Shown: positions 42,001 through 49,757 of the stretch, in pieces | Position numbering within the stretch: the stretch's first letter is position 1 | Layout of the letters: every line of letters begins with the position of its first letter | NCBI GenBank assembly: GCA_902362725.1 | Contig: CABIXM010000008.1 | Coordinates: 65,791 to 129,790 of the forward strand | Length of the DNA stretch: 64,000 bases | Direction of reading: 5' to 3' | Source: Clostridiaceae bacterium | GTDB taxonomy: Bacteria; Bacillota; Clostridia; Lachnospirales; Lachnospiraceae | Notes under the pieces: generated by a model | The model's database searches: none | What the model saw: only the letters and a program-made list of their open reading frames with translations | What the model was told of the DNA's origin: nothing | Position numbers and translations under genes: made by a program

Positions 42001-43540
42001 TTATGATTTGAAGAATTCCAACCGGGACGCGCGGATTTCCGTGAAGCTGGTTTCCGAAGCCGGCGTGGGAACGGTCGCAGCCGGTGTAGCCAAGGCCGGA
42101 GCCCAGGTTATCCTGATTTCCGGATACGACGGAGGTACCGGAGCGGCGCCCAGAAGCTCTATCCACAACGCGGGACTTCCCTGGGAGCTGGGACTGGCGG
42201 AGACACACCAGACCCTGATCATGAATGGCCTCCGGGGCCGTGTCCGCATTGAGACCGACGGCAAGCTGATGACCGGCGAGGACGTGGCCATTGCGGCTAT
42301 GCTGGGAGCCGAGGAGTTCGGCTTCGCGACGGCTCCGCTGGTAACCATGGGCTGCGTCATGATGCGTGTCTGCAATCTGGATACCTGCCCGGTGGGCGTG
42401 GCTACCCAGAACCCGGAGCTGAGAAAACGGTTCCGCGGCAAGCCCGAATACGTCATCAACTTCATGCGCTTTATCGCGCAGGATCTCCGCGAATACATGG
42501 CGCGCCTGGGCGTGCGTACCGTGGATGAGCTGGTGGGCCGCTCCGACCTTCTGAAGGTACGCGAGGGACTGACTGGCCGTCAGGCGGAGATTGACTTAAG
42601 CAACATCCTGAATAACCCGTTCGCGGGCAAGGGCCAGAAGGTCATCTTTGACCCGAAGCTGGTCTACAACTTCGAGCTGGAGAAGACTCTGGATCAGAAG
42701 GTGCTGTTCAAGCAGCTTCTTCCCGCCCTGGAAAATGGTTCCAAACGCAGCATTGAGGTGGATGTAAAAAATACGGACCGTGCTTTCGGCACCATGTTCG
42801 GTTCCGAGATCACCAAGCGGTATCCGGAAGGCCTGGAAGAGGATGCCTTTACCGTGAAATGTAAGGGCGCGGGCGGACAGAGCTTCGGTGCCTTTATCCC
42901 CAGGGGTCTGACCCTGGAGCTGGAGGGCGACAGCAATGACTACTTCGGCAAGGGCCTGTCCGGCGGCAAGCTGGTAGTTTATCCGCCCAGAGGCGTGCAT
43001 TACAGGCAGGATGAAAATATCATCATTGGAAATGTGGCCCTCTACGGCGCCACCAGCGGTAAGGCTTACATCAACGGCGTGGCCGGCGAGCGTTTCTGCG
43101 TCCGTAATTCCGGCGCGGTAGCAGTCGTCGAGGGCGTGGGCGACCACGGCTGCGAGTACATGACCGGAGGCCGGGTGGCTGTCATTGGCAAGACCGGCAA
43201 GAACTTCGCCGCAGGTATGAGCGGCGGCGTGGCCTATGTGCTGGATGAGGACAGAGACCTGTACACAAAGCTGAATAAGGACATGGTTCTGATTCAGGAA
43301 GTGACTGATAAATACGATGTGCTGGAGCTGAAGGGCATGATCGAGGATCATGTGGCTTACACCAATTCTGAGAAGGGCAAGGAAATCCTGAATAACTTTG
43401 GAGCTTATCTTCCGAAGTTTAAGAAGATTATTCCGCGGGATTACCAGAGAATGCTTATGACCATCGTTCAGATGGAGGAGAAGGGCTTAAGCAGCGAGCA
43501 GGCACAGATTGAAGCATTTTACGCAAACCAGCAGAAATAA
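39008..43540 (+). CDS. gltB: Glutamate synthase, large subunit
   Basis: Transfers the amide of glutamine to 2-oxoglutarate, making two glutamates. About 1510 residues: an Ntn-type glutaminase domain with the catalytic Cys in FEHDNCGIG (Cys18, exposed after removal of a 17-residue propeptide), a central domain, the FMN/synthase domain (KTGAMSYGSISQEAHE, SGYDGGTGAAPRSS), a 3Fe-4S loop CVMMRVCNLDTC (C-x5-C-x4-C) and the C-terminal GXGXG repeat domain. I chose the ATG at 39008 since GGAGGG lies about eight bases upstream; a longer frame to 38963 has none. gltD follows after 13 bases. Confidence 0.97.
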   Translation: MSQQSKGLYDPRFEHDNCGIGAVVNIKGLKSHETVANALKIVENLEHRAGKDAEGKTGDGVGILLQISHKFFSQAVKPLGVFLGEERDYGIGMFFFPQDELKRNQARKMFEIIVEKEGMEFLGWREVPTVPSVLGTKALEKMPCIMQGFVKRPANVEKGLDFDRKLYVARRTFEQSNDDTYVVSLSSRTIVYKGMFLVHQLRSFFQDLQDENYESAIAIVHSRFSTNTNPSWERAHPNRFIVHNGEINTIQGNADKMLAREETMESSHLKKDLNKVLPVVNASGSDSAMLDNTLEFLVMSGMDLPLAVMITIPEPWDNNKAMSQKKRDFYQYYATMMEPWDGPASILFSDGDVMGAVLDRNGLRPSRYYITTDDDLILSSEVGVLDIDPTKIVVKERLHPGKMLLVDTVKGEVIDDEHLKEKYASAQPYGEWLDSNLVQLKDLKIPNERVPEFSADERRKLQKSFGYNYEEYRTSILQMAQNGAEGIGAMGIDTPLAALSEEHPPLFNYFKQRFAQVTNPPIDAIREEIVTSTTVYVGKEGNVLEETPENCRLLRINHPILTNTDILKIKSMKVPGFKVEVIPITYYKNTSLKKAMDRLYVEADRAYRDGANILIISDRGVDENHVAIPSLLAVSGLNQHLVTTKKRTGVALILESGEPREVHHFAALLGYGACAINPYLAQETIRELVSCRLLNKDYYAAVDDYNSAVLHGIVKIASKMGISTIQSYQGSKIFEAIGIDKNVVDEYFTNTVSRVGGITLADIEKQADELHSAAFDPLGLNVDLTLESVGRHKSRSGGEKHLYNPQTIHLLQESTKRGDYKMFKEYTELINGENNRGYLRRLMDFNYPKKGVPIEEVESVDSIVTRFKTGAMSYGSISQEAHECLAIAMNTLHGKSNSGEGGESLERLEIGPDGLNRCSAIKQVASGRFGVTSRYLVSAKELQIKMAQGAKPGEGGHLPGGKVYPWIAKTRHSTPGVSLISPPPHHDIYSIEDLAQLIYDLKNSNRDARISVKLVSEAGVGTVAAGVAKAGAQVILISGYDGGTGAAPRSSIHNAGLPWELGLAETHQTLIMNGLRGRVRIETDGKLMTGEDVAIAAMLGAEEFGFATAPLVTMGCVMMRVCNLDTCPVGVATQNPELRKRFRGKPEYVINFMRFIAQDLREYMARLGVRTVDELVGRSDLLKVREGLTGRQAEIDLSNILNNPFAGKGQKVIFDPKLVYNFELEKTLDQKVLFKQLLPALENGSKRSIEVDVKNTDRAFGTMFGSEITKRYPEGLEEDAFTVKCKGAGGQSFGAFIPRGLTLELEGDSNDYFGKGLSGGKLVVYPPRGVHYRQDENIIIGNVALYGATSGKAYINGVAGERFCVRNSGAVAVVEGVGDHGCEYMTGGRVAVIGKTGKNFAAGMSGGVAYVLDEDRDLYTKLNKDMVLIQEVTDKYDVLELKGMIEDHVAYTNSEKGKEILNNFGAYLPKFKKIIPRDYQRMLMTIVQMEEKGLSSEQAQIEAFYANQQK

Positions 43541-43553
43541 GGAGGGGAGCATC

Positions 43554-45047
43554 ATGGGAAAACCGACAGGATTTATGGAGTATGACCGGGTAAATCCAAA
43601 AGCCCAGTCTCCGAAGGAACGTATCAAGCATTTTAATGAATTCCATACCCCTCTTTCCAAAGAGGAGCAGGAAAAACAGGGAGCGCGCTGCATGGCATGC
43701 GGCGTCCCCTTCTGCCAGGCAGGCATGATGATCGGCGGCATGGCCTCCGGATGTCCGCTGCACAACCTGATTCCCGAGTGGAACGATTTGCTTTACATGG
43801 GCAACTGGGAGCAGGCCTACAAGCGCCTGAAGCGCACCAGCAGCTTTCCGGAGTTCACGGGCCGCGTGTGCCCGGCCCTCTGCGAGAAGGCCTGTACCTG
43901 CAACCTGAATGGCGATCCGGTGTCAACGAAGAGCAACGAGTTGGCCATCATCGAAAATGCCTACAAGGAGGGCTACGCCGTGCCGACGCCGCCCAAGAAC
44001 CGTACCGGCAAGAAGATTGCGATTATCGGAAGCGGCCCCTCGGGACTGGCGGCAGCCGATCAACTGAACCACAGAGGACATTCTGTGACGGTCTTTGAGC
44101 GCTTCGACCGGGTAGGCGGACTTCTGCGCTATGGTATTCCGAACATGAAGCTGGAGAAGCACATCATCGACCGGAAGATCGATATGATGAAAGCCGAGGG
44201 CGTGGAGTTTGTAGTGAATACAGATGTGGGCAAGGACAAGAAGGCGGCGGAGATCCTGAAGGATTACGATCGCGTCATCCTGGCCTGCGGAGCCTCCAAT
44301 CCCCGGGACATCAAGGTGCCGGGCAGAGAGCTGAACGGTATCTACTTCGCGGTAGATTTTCTGCGGGCTACCACCAAGAGCCTTCTGGATTCCAATTTCG
44401 CTGATAAGAAATTTATTTCCACCAAGGGAAAGAACGTCATGGTCATCGGCGGAGGCGACACCGGAAACGATTGCGTGGGAACATCCATCCGACTGGGCGC
44501 AAAATCCGTGATTCAGCTGGAGATGATGCCGAAGGCGCCGGACACCCGGACTCCGAACAACCCCTGGCCCGAATGGCCGAAGATCTGCAAGACCGATTAC
44601 GGCCAGGAAGAAGCCATCGCCATGTTCGGTTCCGACCCGCGTATCTATACCACCACAGTCAAGGAGTTCGTCGGAGACAAGGCAGGCAATCTGAAGAAGG
44701 CGGTCTGCTGTAAGCTGGAAAGCAGAAAGGACGAGAAGACCGGCCGTATGATGATGGTGCCCATAGAGGGCAGCGAGTTCACCCTGGATGTGGACGTGGT
44801 ACTGATCGCCGCAGGCTTCCTGGGCAGCCAGGACTACGTGACCAAGGCCTTTGGCGTGGAGGTCAATGCCAGAACCAACGTCAACACCGCTCCGGGCCAG
44901 TATAAGACCAACGTGGATCGTGTCTTCACCGCCGGAGATATGCACCGGGGCCAGTCTCTGGTTGTATGGGCCATCCGCGAGGGCCGGGAGGCCGCCTGCG
45001 CGGTGGATCTGGATCTGATGGGGTATACGAGCCTGCAGGTGCAGTAA
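43554..45047 (+). CDS. gltD: Glutamate synthase, small subunit
   Basis: The NADPH-oxidising, FAD-containing partner of gltB, about 497 residues. The N-terminal iron-sulfur part has [14 protein letters not shown] and [11 protein letters not shown], enough cysteines for two 4Fe-4S clusters. [15 protein letters not shown] binds FAD and [13 protein letters not shown] binds [20 protein letters not shown] is the usual last FAD contact. I chose the ATG at 43554 because AAGGAGGGGAG lies just upstream. It is in one operon with gltB (13-base gap) and is followed by a terminator. Confidence 0.97.
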   Translation: MGKPTGFMEYDRVNPKAQSPKERIKHFNEFHTPLSKEEQEKQGARCMACGVPFCQAGMMIGGMASGCPLHNLIPEWNDLLYMGNWEQAYKRLKRTSSFPEFTGRVCPALCEKACTCNLNGDPVSTKSNELAIIENAYKEGYAVPTPPKNRTGKKIAIIGSGPSGLAAADQLNHRGHSVTVFERFDRVGGLLRYGIPNMKLEKHIIDRKIDMMKAEGVEFVVNTDVGKDKKAAEILKDYDRVILACGASNPRDIKVPGRELNGIYFAVDFLRATTKSLLDSNFADKKFISTKGKNVMVIGGGDTGNDCVGTSIRLGAKSVIQLEMMPKAPDTRTPNNPWPEWPKICKTDYGQEEAIAMFGSDPRIYTTTVKEFVGDKAGNLKKAVCCKLESRKDEKTGRMMMVPIEGSEFTLDVDVVLIAAGFLGSQDYVTKAFGVEVNARTNVNTAPGQYKTNVDRVFTAGDMHRGQSLVVWAIREGREAACAVDLDLMGYTSLQVQ

Positions 45048-45060
45048 ATAAACATTGGGA

Positions 45061-45095
45061 GAAAGAGAAGCGTCAAAAACTTCTCTTTCTTTTTA
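45061..45095 (+). terminator. Terminator of gltBD
   Basis: GAAAGAGAAG/CTTCTCTTTC with a 9-nt loop is followed by TTTTT. Confidence 0.88.
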
Positions 45096-45164
45096 CGTTC
45101 TGATTTTAAATGAGAAAAATCTGCGGATTGGAAATTATGAGAAATGGATAATCAGAATCCTGAA

Positions 45165-45193
45165 TTGACAAGGAAAATTTAACGCTATATAGT
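45165..45193 (+). promoter_or_regulatory. Promoter of the RidA-family gene
   Basis: TTGACA (45165-45170) and TATAGT (45188-45193) are 17 bp apart, 47 bases before the start codon. Confidence 0.85.
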
Positions 45194-45240
45194 AAAGAAT
45201 GGAATAAATTTTATTCCAAAGAATCAATGGAGGTAAAACA

Positions 45241-45618
45241 ATGAAAAAAGTGATCGCTACAACCAATGCACCCGCAGCCATCGGCCCTTATTCCCAGGCC
45301 ATCGAGTATAATGGTATGGTATACGCATCCGGCCAGATTCCGGTAAACCCGGCTACCGGCGAGGTAGAGTCTGACAACATCGAGGGTCAGGCAGAACAGT
45401 CCCTGAAGAATGTGGGAGCTATCTTAAAAGAGGCAGGTCTCGACTACAGCAACGTGATCAAGACCACCTGTTTCCTGGCAGACATCGCGGATTTTGCCAA
45501 GTTCAACGAGGTATACAGCCGCTATTTTAAGGAAGAGGCTCCGGCCAGATCCTGCGTGGCAGTGAAGGACCTGCCCAAGGGAGTTCTGTGCGAGGTCGAG
45601 GTTATCGCGGGAAGATAA
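45241..45618 (+). CDS. ridA: RidA-family reactive intermediate deaminase
   Basis: The 125-residue protein has the normal RidA (YjgF/TdcF) length and motifs: IGPYSQAIEYNGMVYASGQI, LKNVGAILKEAGLDYSNVIK, and the C-terminal ARSCVAVKDLPKG with the conserved Arg and CEVEVIAGR. It forms a trimer that hydrolyses 2-aminoacrylate and related imines, harmful products of PLP enzymes and serine dehydratase. AATGGAGG lies upstream of the ATG. It has its own promoter and terminator. Presence of serine dehydratase and several transaminases in the window fits its role. Confidence 0.95.
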   Translation: MKKVIATTNAPAAIGPYSQAIEYNGMVYASGQIPVNPATGEVESDNIEGQAEQSLKNVGAILKEAGLDYSNVIKTTCFLADIADFAKFNEVYSRYFKEEAPARSCVAVKDLPKGVLCEVEVIAGR

Positions 45619-45630
45619 AAATGAGATGAA

Positions 45631-45661
45631 AAAGGGAGCGCTGGGAGGCGCTTCCTTTTTT
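45631..45661 (+). terminator. Terminator of the RidA-family gene
   Basis: AAAGGGAGCGC pairs with GCGCTTCCTTT around a 6-nt loop, followed by TTT. Confidence 0.85.
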
Positions 45662-45734
45662 AAACAAAGCAGATGCAGAAAAGACAAAGTCAGACTCCGG
45701 GAATGAATTACTGTAGATTCATTCCCGGTTTTCG

Positions 45735-46568
45735 TTACGCCCCGCACAGCTCGCTGAGCGGATGAAAGGTATACCCCATCTCCTCCCACTTCGTCAATAG
45801 CTCGTCGAGAATCTCCCCATTGGTTTTCGAGGTATTGTGGAGCAGCACCACAGCGCCCGGGTGGACACGGGTCAGGAGCTTGTCGAAGGCCTGTTCGTGG
45901 GTGGGCTGGTCATCCTGCTTCCAGTCCACGTAGGCCAGGCTCCAGAAGAAGGTGTGGTAACCCAGTTCCTTCGCCATCTGCAGGTTCTTTTCGCTGTAAA
46001 TGCCCTGGGGTGGCCGATAGTATTTCGAGATGGGCTCGCCGGTCACTTCCTGGTAAAGGGTTTCCAGGGATTCCAGCTCCTTCGAGAAGTCCGCTTCGGT
46101 ACTGATTTTGGACATATCCGGATGATGGTAAGTGTGATTGCCCACCGTGTGTCCCTCGGCCAGCATCCGCTTCACCAGATCCGGGCTGGTCTCCAGGTAA
46201 TGGCCCACCACGAAGAAGGTGGCGGGCGCGTCATGCTTCTTCAGGGCGTCCAGAATCGCAGGCGTATTGCCATTTTCAAAGCCGCAGTCGAAGGTCAGAT
46301 AGAGCTTCTTTTCCGCCGTTTCTTCTATGTAATAAGCGTCATATTTTTTTAGCGTATTGGCAGAAACTGTACCGGTGGGCGGAGTGCCGGGTTCACCAAA
46401 GCCCAGTCCCCAGCTGGTGGAAGCTGCTCCGGATACAGGGAGTAGTGCAGCACTTCCGTCCGAAATGCGCGCGACGCCCTGACCGCCGAAATAGGCCAGG
46501 GTCAGAAGCAGGGCAATCCCGCACAGGCGCAGGAACAGGTGAGCAGACATGGAAGCGACAGGTTTCAT
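45735..46568 (-). CDS. Polysaccharide deacetylase (PdaA-like)
   Basis: The 277-residue protein has an N-terminal membrane helix (about 9-30), a linker, and a NodB-type domain. LTFDCGFENGNTPAILDAL is motif 1 with the catalytic Asp; the following Cys takes the place of the Asn of PdaA and the second Asp of ordinary deacetylases. VGNHTYHHPD holds the zinc His pair, YYRPPQGIYSEKNL is motif 3 and GAVVLLHNTS motif 5. PdaA removes acetyl groups from muramic acid residues on the way to delta-lactam in spore cortex. A spore role is inferred from similarity. It is divergent from the beta-helix lipoprotein. Confidence 0.88.
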   Translation of the reverse strand: MKPVASMSAHLFLRLCGIALLLTLAYFGGQGVARISDGSAALLPVSGAASTSWGLGFGEPGTPPTGTVSANTLKKYDAYYIEETAEKKLYLTFDCGFENGNTPAILDALKKHDAPATFFVVGHYLETSPDLVKRMLAEGHTVGNHTYHHPDMSKISTEADFSKELESLETLYQEVTGEPISKYYRPPQGIYSEKNLQMAKELGYHTFFWSLAYVDWKQDDQPTHEQAFDKLLTRVHPGAVVLLHNTSKTNGEILDELLTKWEEMGYTFHPLSELCGA

Positions 46569-46624
46569 AGGCGGACTCCTTCGACTTGTAGTTTTACAGT
46601 ATATGTGAAAATCAGAAGGTATAT

Positions 46625-46710
46625 GAACGCAGGATTGCGTTCACAGGAAACAGCATTTCACAGTTTTCCCATAATTTTCCCATAATCTGAACACAAAGTT
46701 CCGGTATGAT
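46625..46710 (+). promoter_or_regulatory. Control region of the beta-helix lipoprotein gene
   Basis: A perfect GAACGCA-GGAT-TGCGTTC palindrome (46625-46642) is followed by two head-to-tail copies of TTTTCCCATAA (46664-46674 and 46675-46685, period 11 bp). A TATGAT -10 box lies at 46705-46710 and the repeats replace a normal -35 box. This layout is typical of promoters activated by a response regulator. Confidence 0.55.
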
Positions 46711-46787
46711 AACAGCATCAACAGAAAAATAAAAGCATTGACGCCGGATGCGGAAGGCTTTCGGGGCGTAAATGGAGGTATAAGATT

Positions 46788-48632
46788 ATGAAGTATGCGA
46801 AATTGTTGGCGATGGGTTGTGCTGTGGCATTGGCGACAGTGGGAATGACCGGTTGTACAAAGACAACGGCAGATAGCACACAGACGTCTGAGGCAGAAGA
46901 GAGCGAGAGCGTAACTGCGCAGGTGACAGCGGTAGACGGCAATACGGTGACGGCGGACCTGGGCGCGATGGCTGAAATGCAGGCGCCGGGCGATGGTCAG
47001 GCTCCGGGCGAGGCACCGGAAAAACCAGACGGCGAGGCTCCCAGTGGAGAAGCGCCGGAGAAGCCGGACGGAGAGAGTACAGACGGGGAAGCTCCGGAGA
47101 AACCGGATGGAGAGGCACCGAGCGGTGAGACTCCCGCAAAGCCGGATGGAGACAGCTCAGACAGCCAGGCGCCTTCGGATAATGGCAATGGAAACGGTGG
47201 CGTGCCAAACGGAGCCCCAGACGGCCAGGGTCAGGCACCGTCCATGTTCACCGCCTCCGGTGAAGCCATCACGTTTACCCTGACGGATGATACACAGATC
47301 ACCGTAGAGCAGGGCAGTGAGACTACCGATGGAACTGTCGACGATATCAAGGAAGGCAGCATCCTGGAGCTGACCCTGGACGCGGATAACAATGCGCTGA
47401 CTGTGATAGTGAAGAACGCGGGCGGCCCGGGTGCGGGAGGTAACGACGGCCCCGGCCAGGGCAGCGACGCTTCCAACGGAACGGCGGCCACGACGATAGA
47501 TGCGGATACTACCGCAGATGGCGAGACCTACAGCTCCACCGGCGACGACGAGAACGCCCTCCGGGTGGACGGAGTCACCGCGACGTTAAGTAATATCACT
47601 GTTAATAAGACTGCCGGTTCCTCATCAAGCGCCGACAACGGCGATTTCTACGGCATGAACGCAGGACTGCTGGCCCAGAATGGAGCCACCGTTACCATAA
47701 AAAATGCCACGGTGAATACCGGTGTGAAGAACGGCAACGGCATATTTAGCTACGGAACCGGAACCACGGTCAATATTTCTGATTCCACCATCCGTACTAC
47801 CGGCGACTGCTCCGGCGGCATTCAGACCACCGGCGGCGGAACCACCAACGCAGCCAATCTGGATGTGGAAACCCAGGGAAACTCTTCCGCAGCCATTCGT
47901 AGTGACCGGGGCGGCGGGACTGTGAATGTAAATGGCGGCAGCTATGTGACCAACGGCACCGGAAGTCCGGCAGTCTACAGTACTGCGGACGTCAGCGTAT
48001 CCGACGCAACACTGATTGCCAACAACAGCGAAGCCGTGGTCGTAGAGGGCAAGAATTCCGTCTCCCTGACAGACTGCAACGTGACCGGTAACATGACCGG
48101 TACCTATCAGGACGACAGCGAAAATATTCACAATATCATGATTTATCAGAGTATGTCGGGAGACGCGGAGGTAGGAAAGGCTAACTTTACCGCAGAGGGC
48201 GGCAGCATCACAGCGAAGAGCGGCGATATGTTCTATGTGACCAACACGGACTGTACCATTTCCCTGAAGGATGTGGCCTTCAAGCTGGCCAATGAGGTAT
48301 TCTTAAGAGTCGAGGGAAATTCCTCCGGCAGAGGCTGGGGACAGGAAGGCTCCAATGGTGGAGACGTGGTTTTGAACGCGGAGAAGCAGAGGATCGAGGG
48401 CCAGATTCTGGTGGATGAAATCTCCAGTCTGAAGCTGAACCTGACAGATGGCAGCGGCTTTACCGGCTGTATCAATCCGGACGGCGCAGAGGGCACCGTA
48501 GACGTGACCTTAAGTAAGGACTCCACCTGGACGCTGACCGGCGACAGCTACGTGAGCAGCTTCACCGGCAGCACGGATAACATTACTGCAAACAGTTACC
48601 ATCTCTACGTGGATGGCGAGCAGGTGCTGTAA
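46788..48632 (+). CDS. Beta-helix surface lipoprotein with Pro/Glu-rich repeats
   Basis: The 614-residue protein has a lipoprotein signal (TGC, Cys near 23), then a domain split by a repeat region (about 65-150) built of units such as GEAPEKPDGEAPS that resembles a cell-wall spanning stalk. After TFTLTDDTQITVEQGS and an Ala/Gly/Asp-rich linker follows a long Gly/Thr/Asn-rich part (about 245-600) with regular turns (ATVTIKNATVNTGVKNGNG, TTVNISDSTIRTTGD, VSVSDATLIANNS), the pattern of a right-handed parallel beta-helix. I infer a surface adhesin or polysaccharide-binding protein. No catalytic residue is evident. Its 3' end overlaps the antiterminator gene by 28 bases. Confidence 0.8.
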   Translation: MKYAKLLAMGCAVALATVGMTGCTKTTADSTQTSEAEESESVTAQVTAVDGNTVTADLGAMAEMQAPGDGQAPGEAPEKPDGEAPSGEAPEKPDGESTDGEAPEKPDGEAPSGETPAKPDGDSSDSQAPSDNGNGNGGVPNGAPDGQGQAPSMFTASGEAITFTLTDDTQITVEQGSETTDGTVDDIKEGSILELTLDADNNALTVIVKNAGGPGAGGNDGPGQGSDASNGTAATTIDADTTADGETYSSTGDDENALRVDGVTATLSNITVNKTAGSSSSADNGDFYGMNAGLLAQNGATVTIKNATVNTGVKNGNGIFSYGTGTTVNISDSTIRTTGDCSGGIQTTGGGTTNAANLDVETQGNSSAAIRSDRGGGTVNVNGGSYVTNGTGSPAVYSTADVSVSDATLIANNSEAVVVEGKNSVSLTDCNVTGNMTGTYQDDSENIHNIMIYQSMSGDAEVGKANFTAEGGSITAKSGDMFYVTNTDCTISLKDVAFKLANEVFLRVEGNSSGRGWGQEGSNGGDVVLNAEKQRIEGQILVDEISSLKLNLTDGSGFTGCINPDGAEGTVDVTLSKDSTWTLTGDSYVSSFTGSTDNITANSYHLYVDGEQVL

Positions 48633-49444
48633 ACCCGCTCGATGTGCATGGCCAGATAGCCGATCTCCATCTCGTCGAAGGTAAGACCGGTGGAAGCGGC
48701 CAGGCGATCGCAGACAGAGGTGGCCAGGGCGTAGGATTTGGGAAATTTAATAGACATATAGTCGTTCATATTCACCTTCAGATCTTCGCCGGTGACACCC
48801 CGGGCGACCATGTATTTGATATGATTCATGAGACGATTGTAGGCAAGGGAGAGTACGTCGATGTGCTCTCCTGTTTCCTGCTCCAGCATGTCAACGCACT
48901 CCCGGACGGCCTGTGCGGTCTGCATGGCCATGGAAATTTTTTCATCCTCGATGGCGGAGTGGATGTGGAGAGCCACGTAGCCCACCTCGTGGTCGTCGAG
49001 GGAGAGACCCAGACGATCGCGGAACAGATCCTTGATAAGGAGAGCCGTTTTAAATTCACTGTGGAACAGGGTGCGGATGTCGTCGGTCAGAGGATTGCTG
49101 ATCTGTTCGCCGTTCCGGACCCGGGAGGCTGCGAAGGACAGATGATCGGCCAGGGGCAGCATGACCCGGCGATCCACGGTGCCGAAGCGGCTTTCGGCTT
49201 CCCGCATAACCGCGTCGGCCATCTCGATAAATTCCGGAGCCACATTCTGGGCCAGAGATTTCGCGGAACCCCGTTCCGTATCATCTGCCAGCCGGTACAT
49301 GGATATCCCATCCGGCTTCTCAAACCGCTCCGAGACCTTCTTCCCGAAGCCAAGCCCCTTTCCCAGCAATACATATTCCTGATTATCTTCCATATCAATG
49401 GCGATGACACCGTTATTATTCAAAACTCTGCTCACCCGATACAT
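48605..49444 (-). CDS. BglG/LicT-family transcription antiterminator
   Basis: The 279-residue protein starts with a CAT RNA-binding domain (MYRVSRVLNNNGVIAIDMED, residues 1-55) and has two PTS regulation domains: PRD1 about 70-170 with LPLADHLSFAASR and PRD2 about 175-275 with EVGYVALHIHSAIED and EIGYLAMHIERVY, which carry His that PTS proteins phosphorylate. It binds a RAT stem-loop in nascent mRNA and prevents termination. The divergent glucose-type PTS gene has such a RAT site in its leader, so that is the likely target. GGGGGAGA lies upstream of the ATG. Its last 28 bases overlap the convergent lipoprotein gene. Confidence 0.92.
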   Translation of the reverse strand: MYRVSRVLNNNGVIAIDMEDNQEYVLLGKGLGFGKKVSERFEKPDGISMYRLADDTERGSAKSLAQNVAPEFIEMADAVMREAESRFGTVDRRVMLPLADHLSFAASRVRNGEQISNPLTDDIRTLFHSEFKTALLIKDLFRDRLGLSLDDHEVGYVALHIHSAIEDEKISMAMQTAQAVRECVDMLEQETGEHIDVLSLAYNRLMNHIKYMVARGVTGEDLKVNMNDYMSIKFPKSYALATSVCDRLAASTGLTFDEMEIGYLAMHIERVYSTCSPST

Positions 49445-49477
49445 AATTGAATCTCCCCCATAAGTGATATTAAAATT

Positions 49478-49506
49478 ATGGTATCAAATAGGGAGAAAAA
49501 AGTAAA
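49478..49506 (-). promoter_or_regulatory. Promoter of the antiterminator gene
   Basis: On the - strand, TTTACT (49506-49501) and TACCAT (49483-49478) are 17 bp apart. Confidence 0.55.
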
Positions 49507-49523
49507 GAGAAGATAAAAAATAC

Positions 49524-49553
49524 TTGACTTTCCCATAAATCATGTTGTATACT
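49524..49553 (+). promoter_or_regulatory. Promoter of the PTS gene
   Basis: TTGACT (49524-49529) and TATACT (49548-49553) are 18 bp apart. Transcription should begin near 49560, just before the RAT site, leaving a leader of about 200 bases. Confidence 0.8.
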
Positions 49554-49563
49554 CATTTTGCAT

Positions 49564-49594
49564 TAAGTGTGTAACTGTTCGGCAGGCATTAACT
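49564..49594 (+). promoter_or_regulatory. RAT (ribonucleic antiterminator) site
   Basis: GTGTGTAACTG, TTC, GGCAGGCATTAAC follows the LicT/SacY-type RAT pattern (paired TTACTG/GCAGGCA-like blocks). The rest of the leader holds an AAAATCC/GGATTTT hairpin at about 49660-49690, a candidate terminator, though it lacks a strong T-run. Confidence 0.65.
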
Positions 49595-49757
49595 TGGCAT
49601 AGATATCACAAATATTTTTGTATGTTTATGGAGGGTTATTGTCTTTTTTTTGTGCCCAAAATCCGGTTATCCGGAGAATCGGGATTTTGCCGCACAGAGG
49701 AATAAGCTCTTGCATAAACGTCAAAAATAAGATTGCATTTCAAGGAGAGAGAAAACA

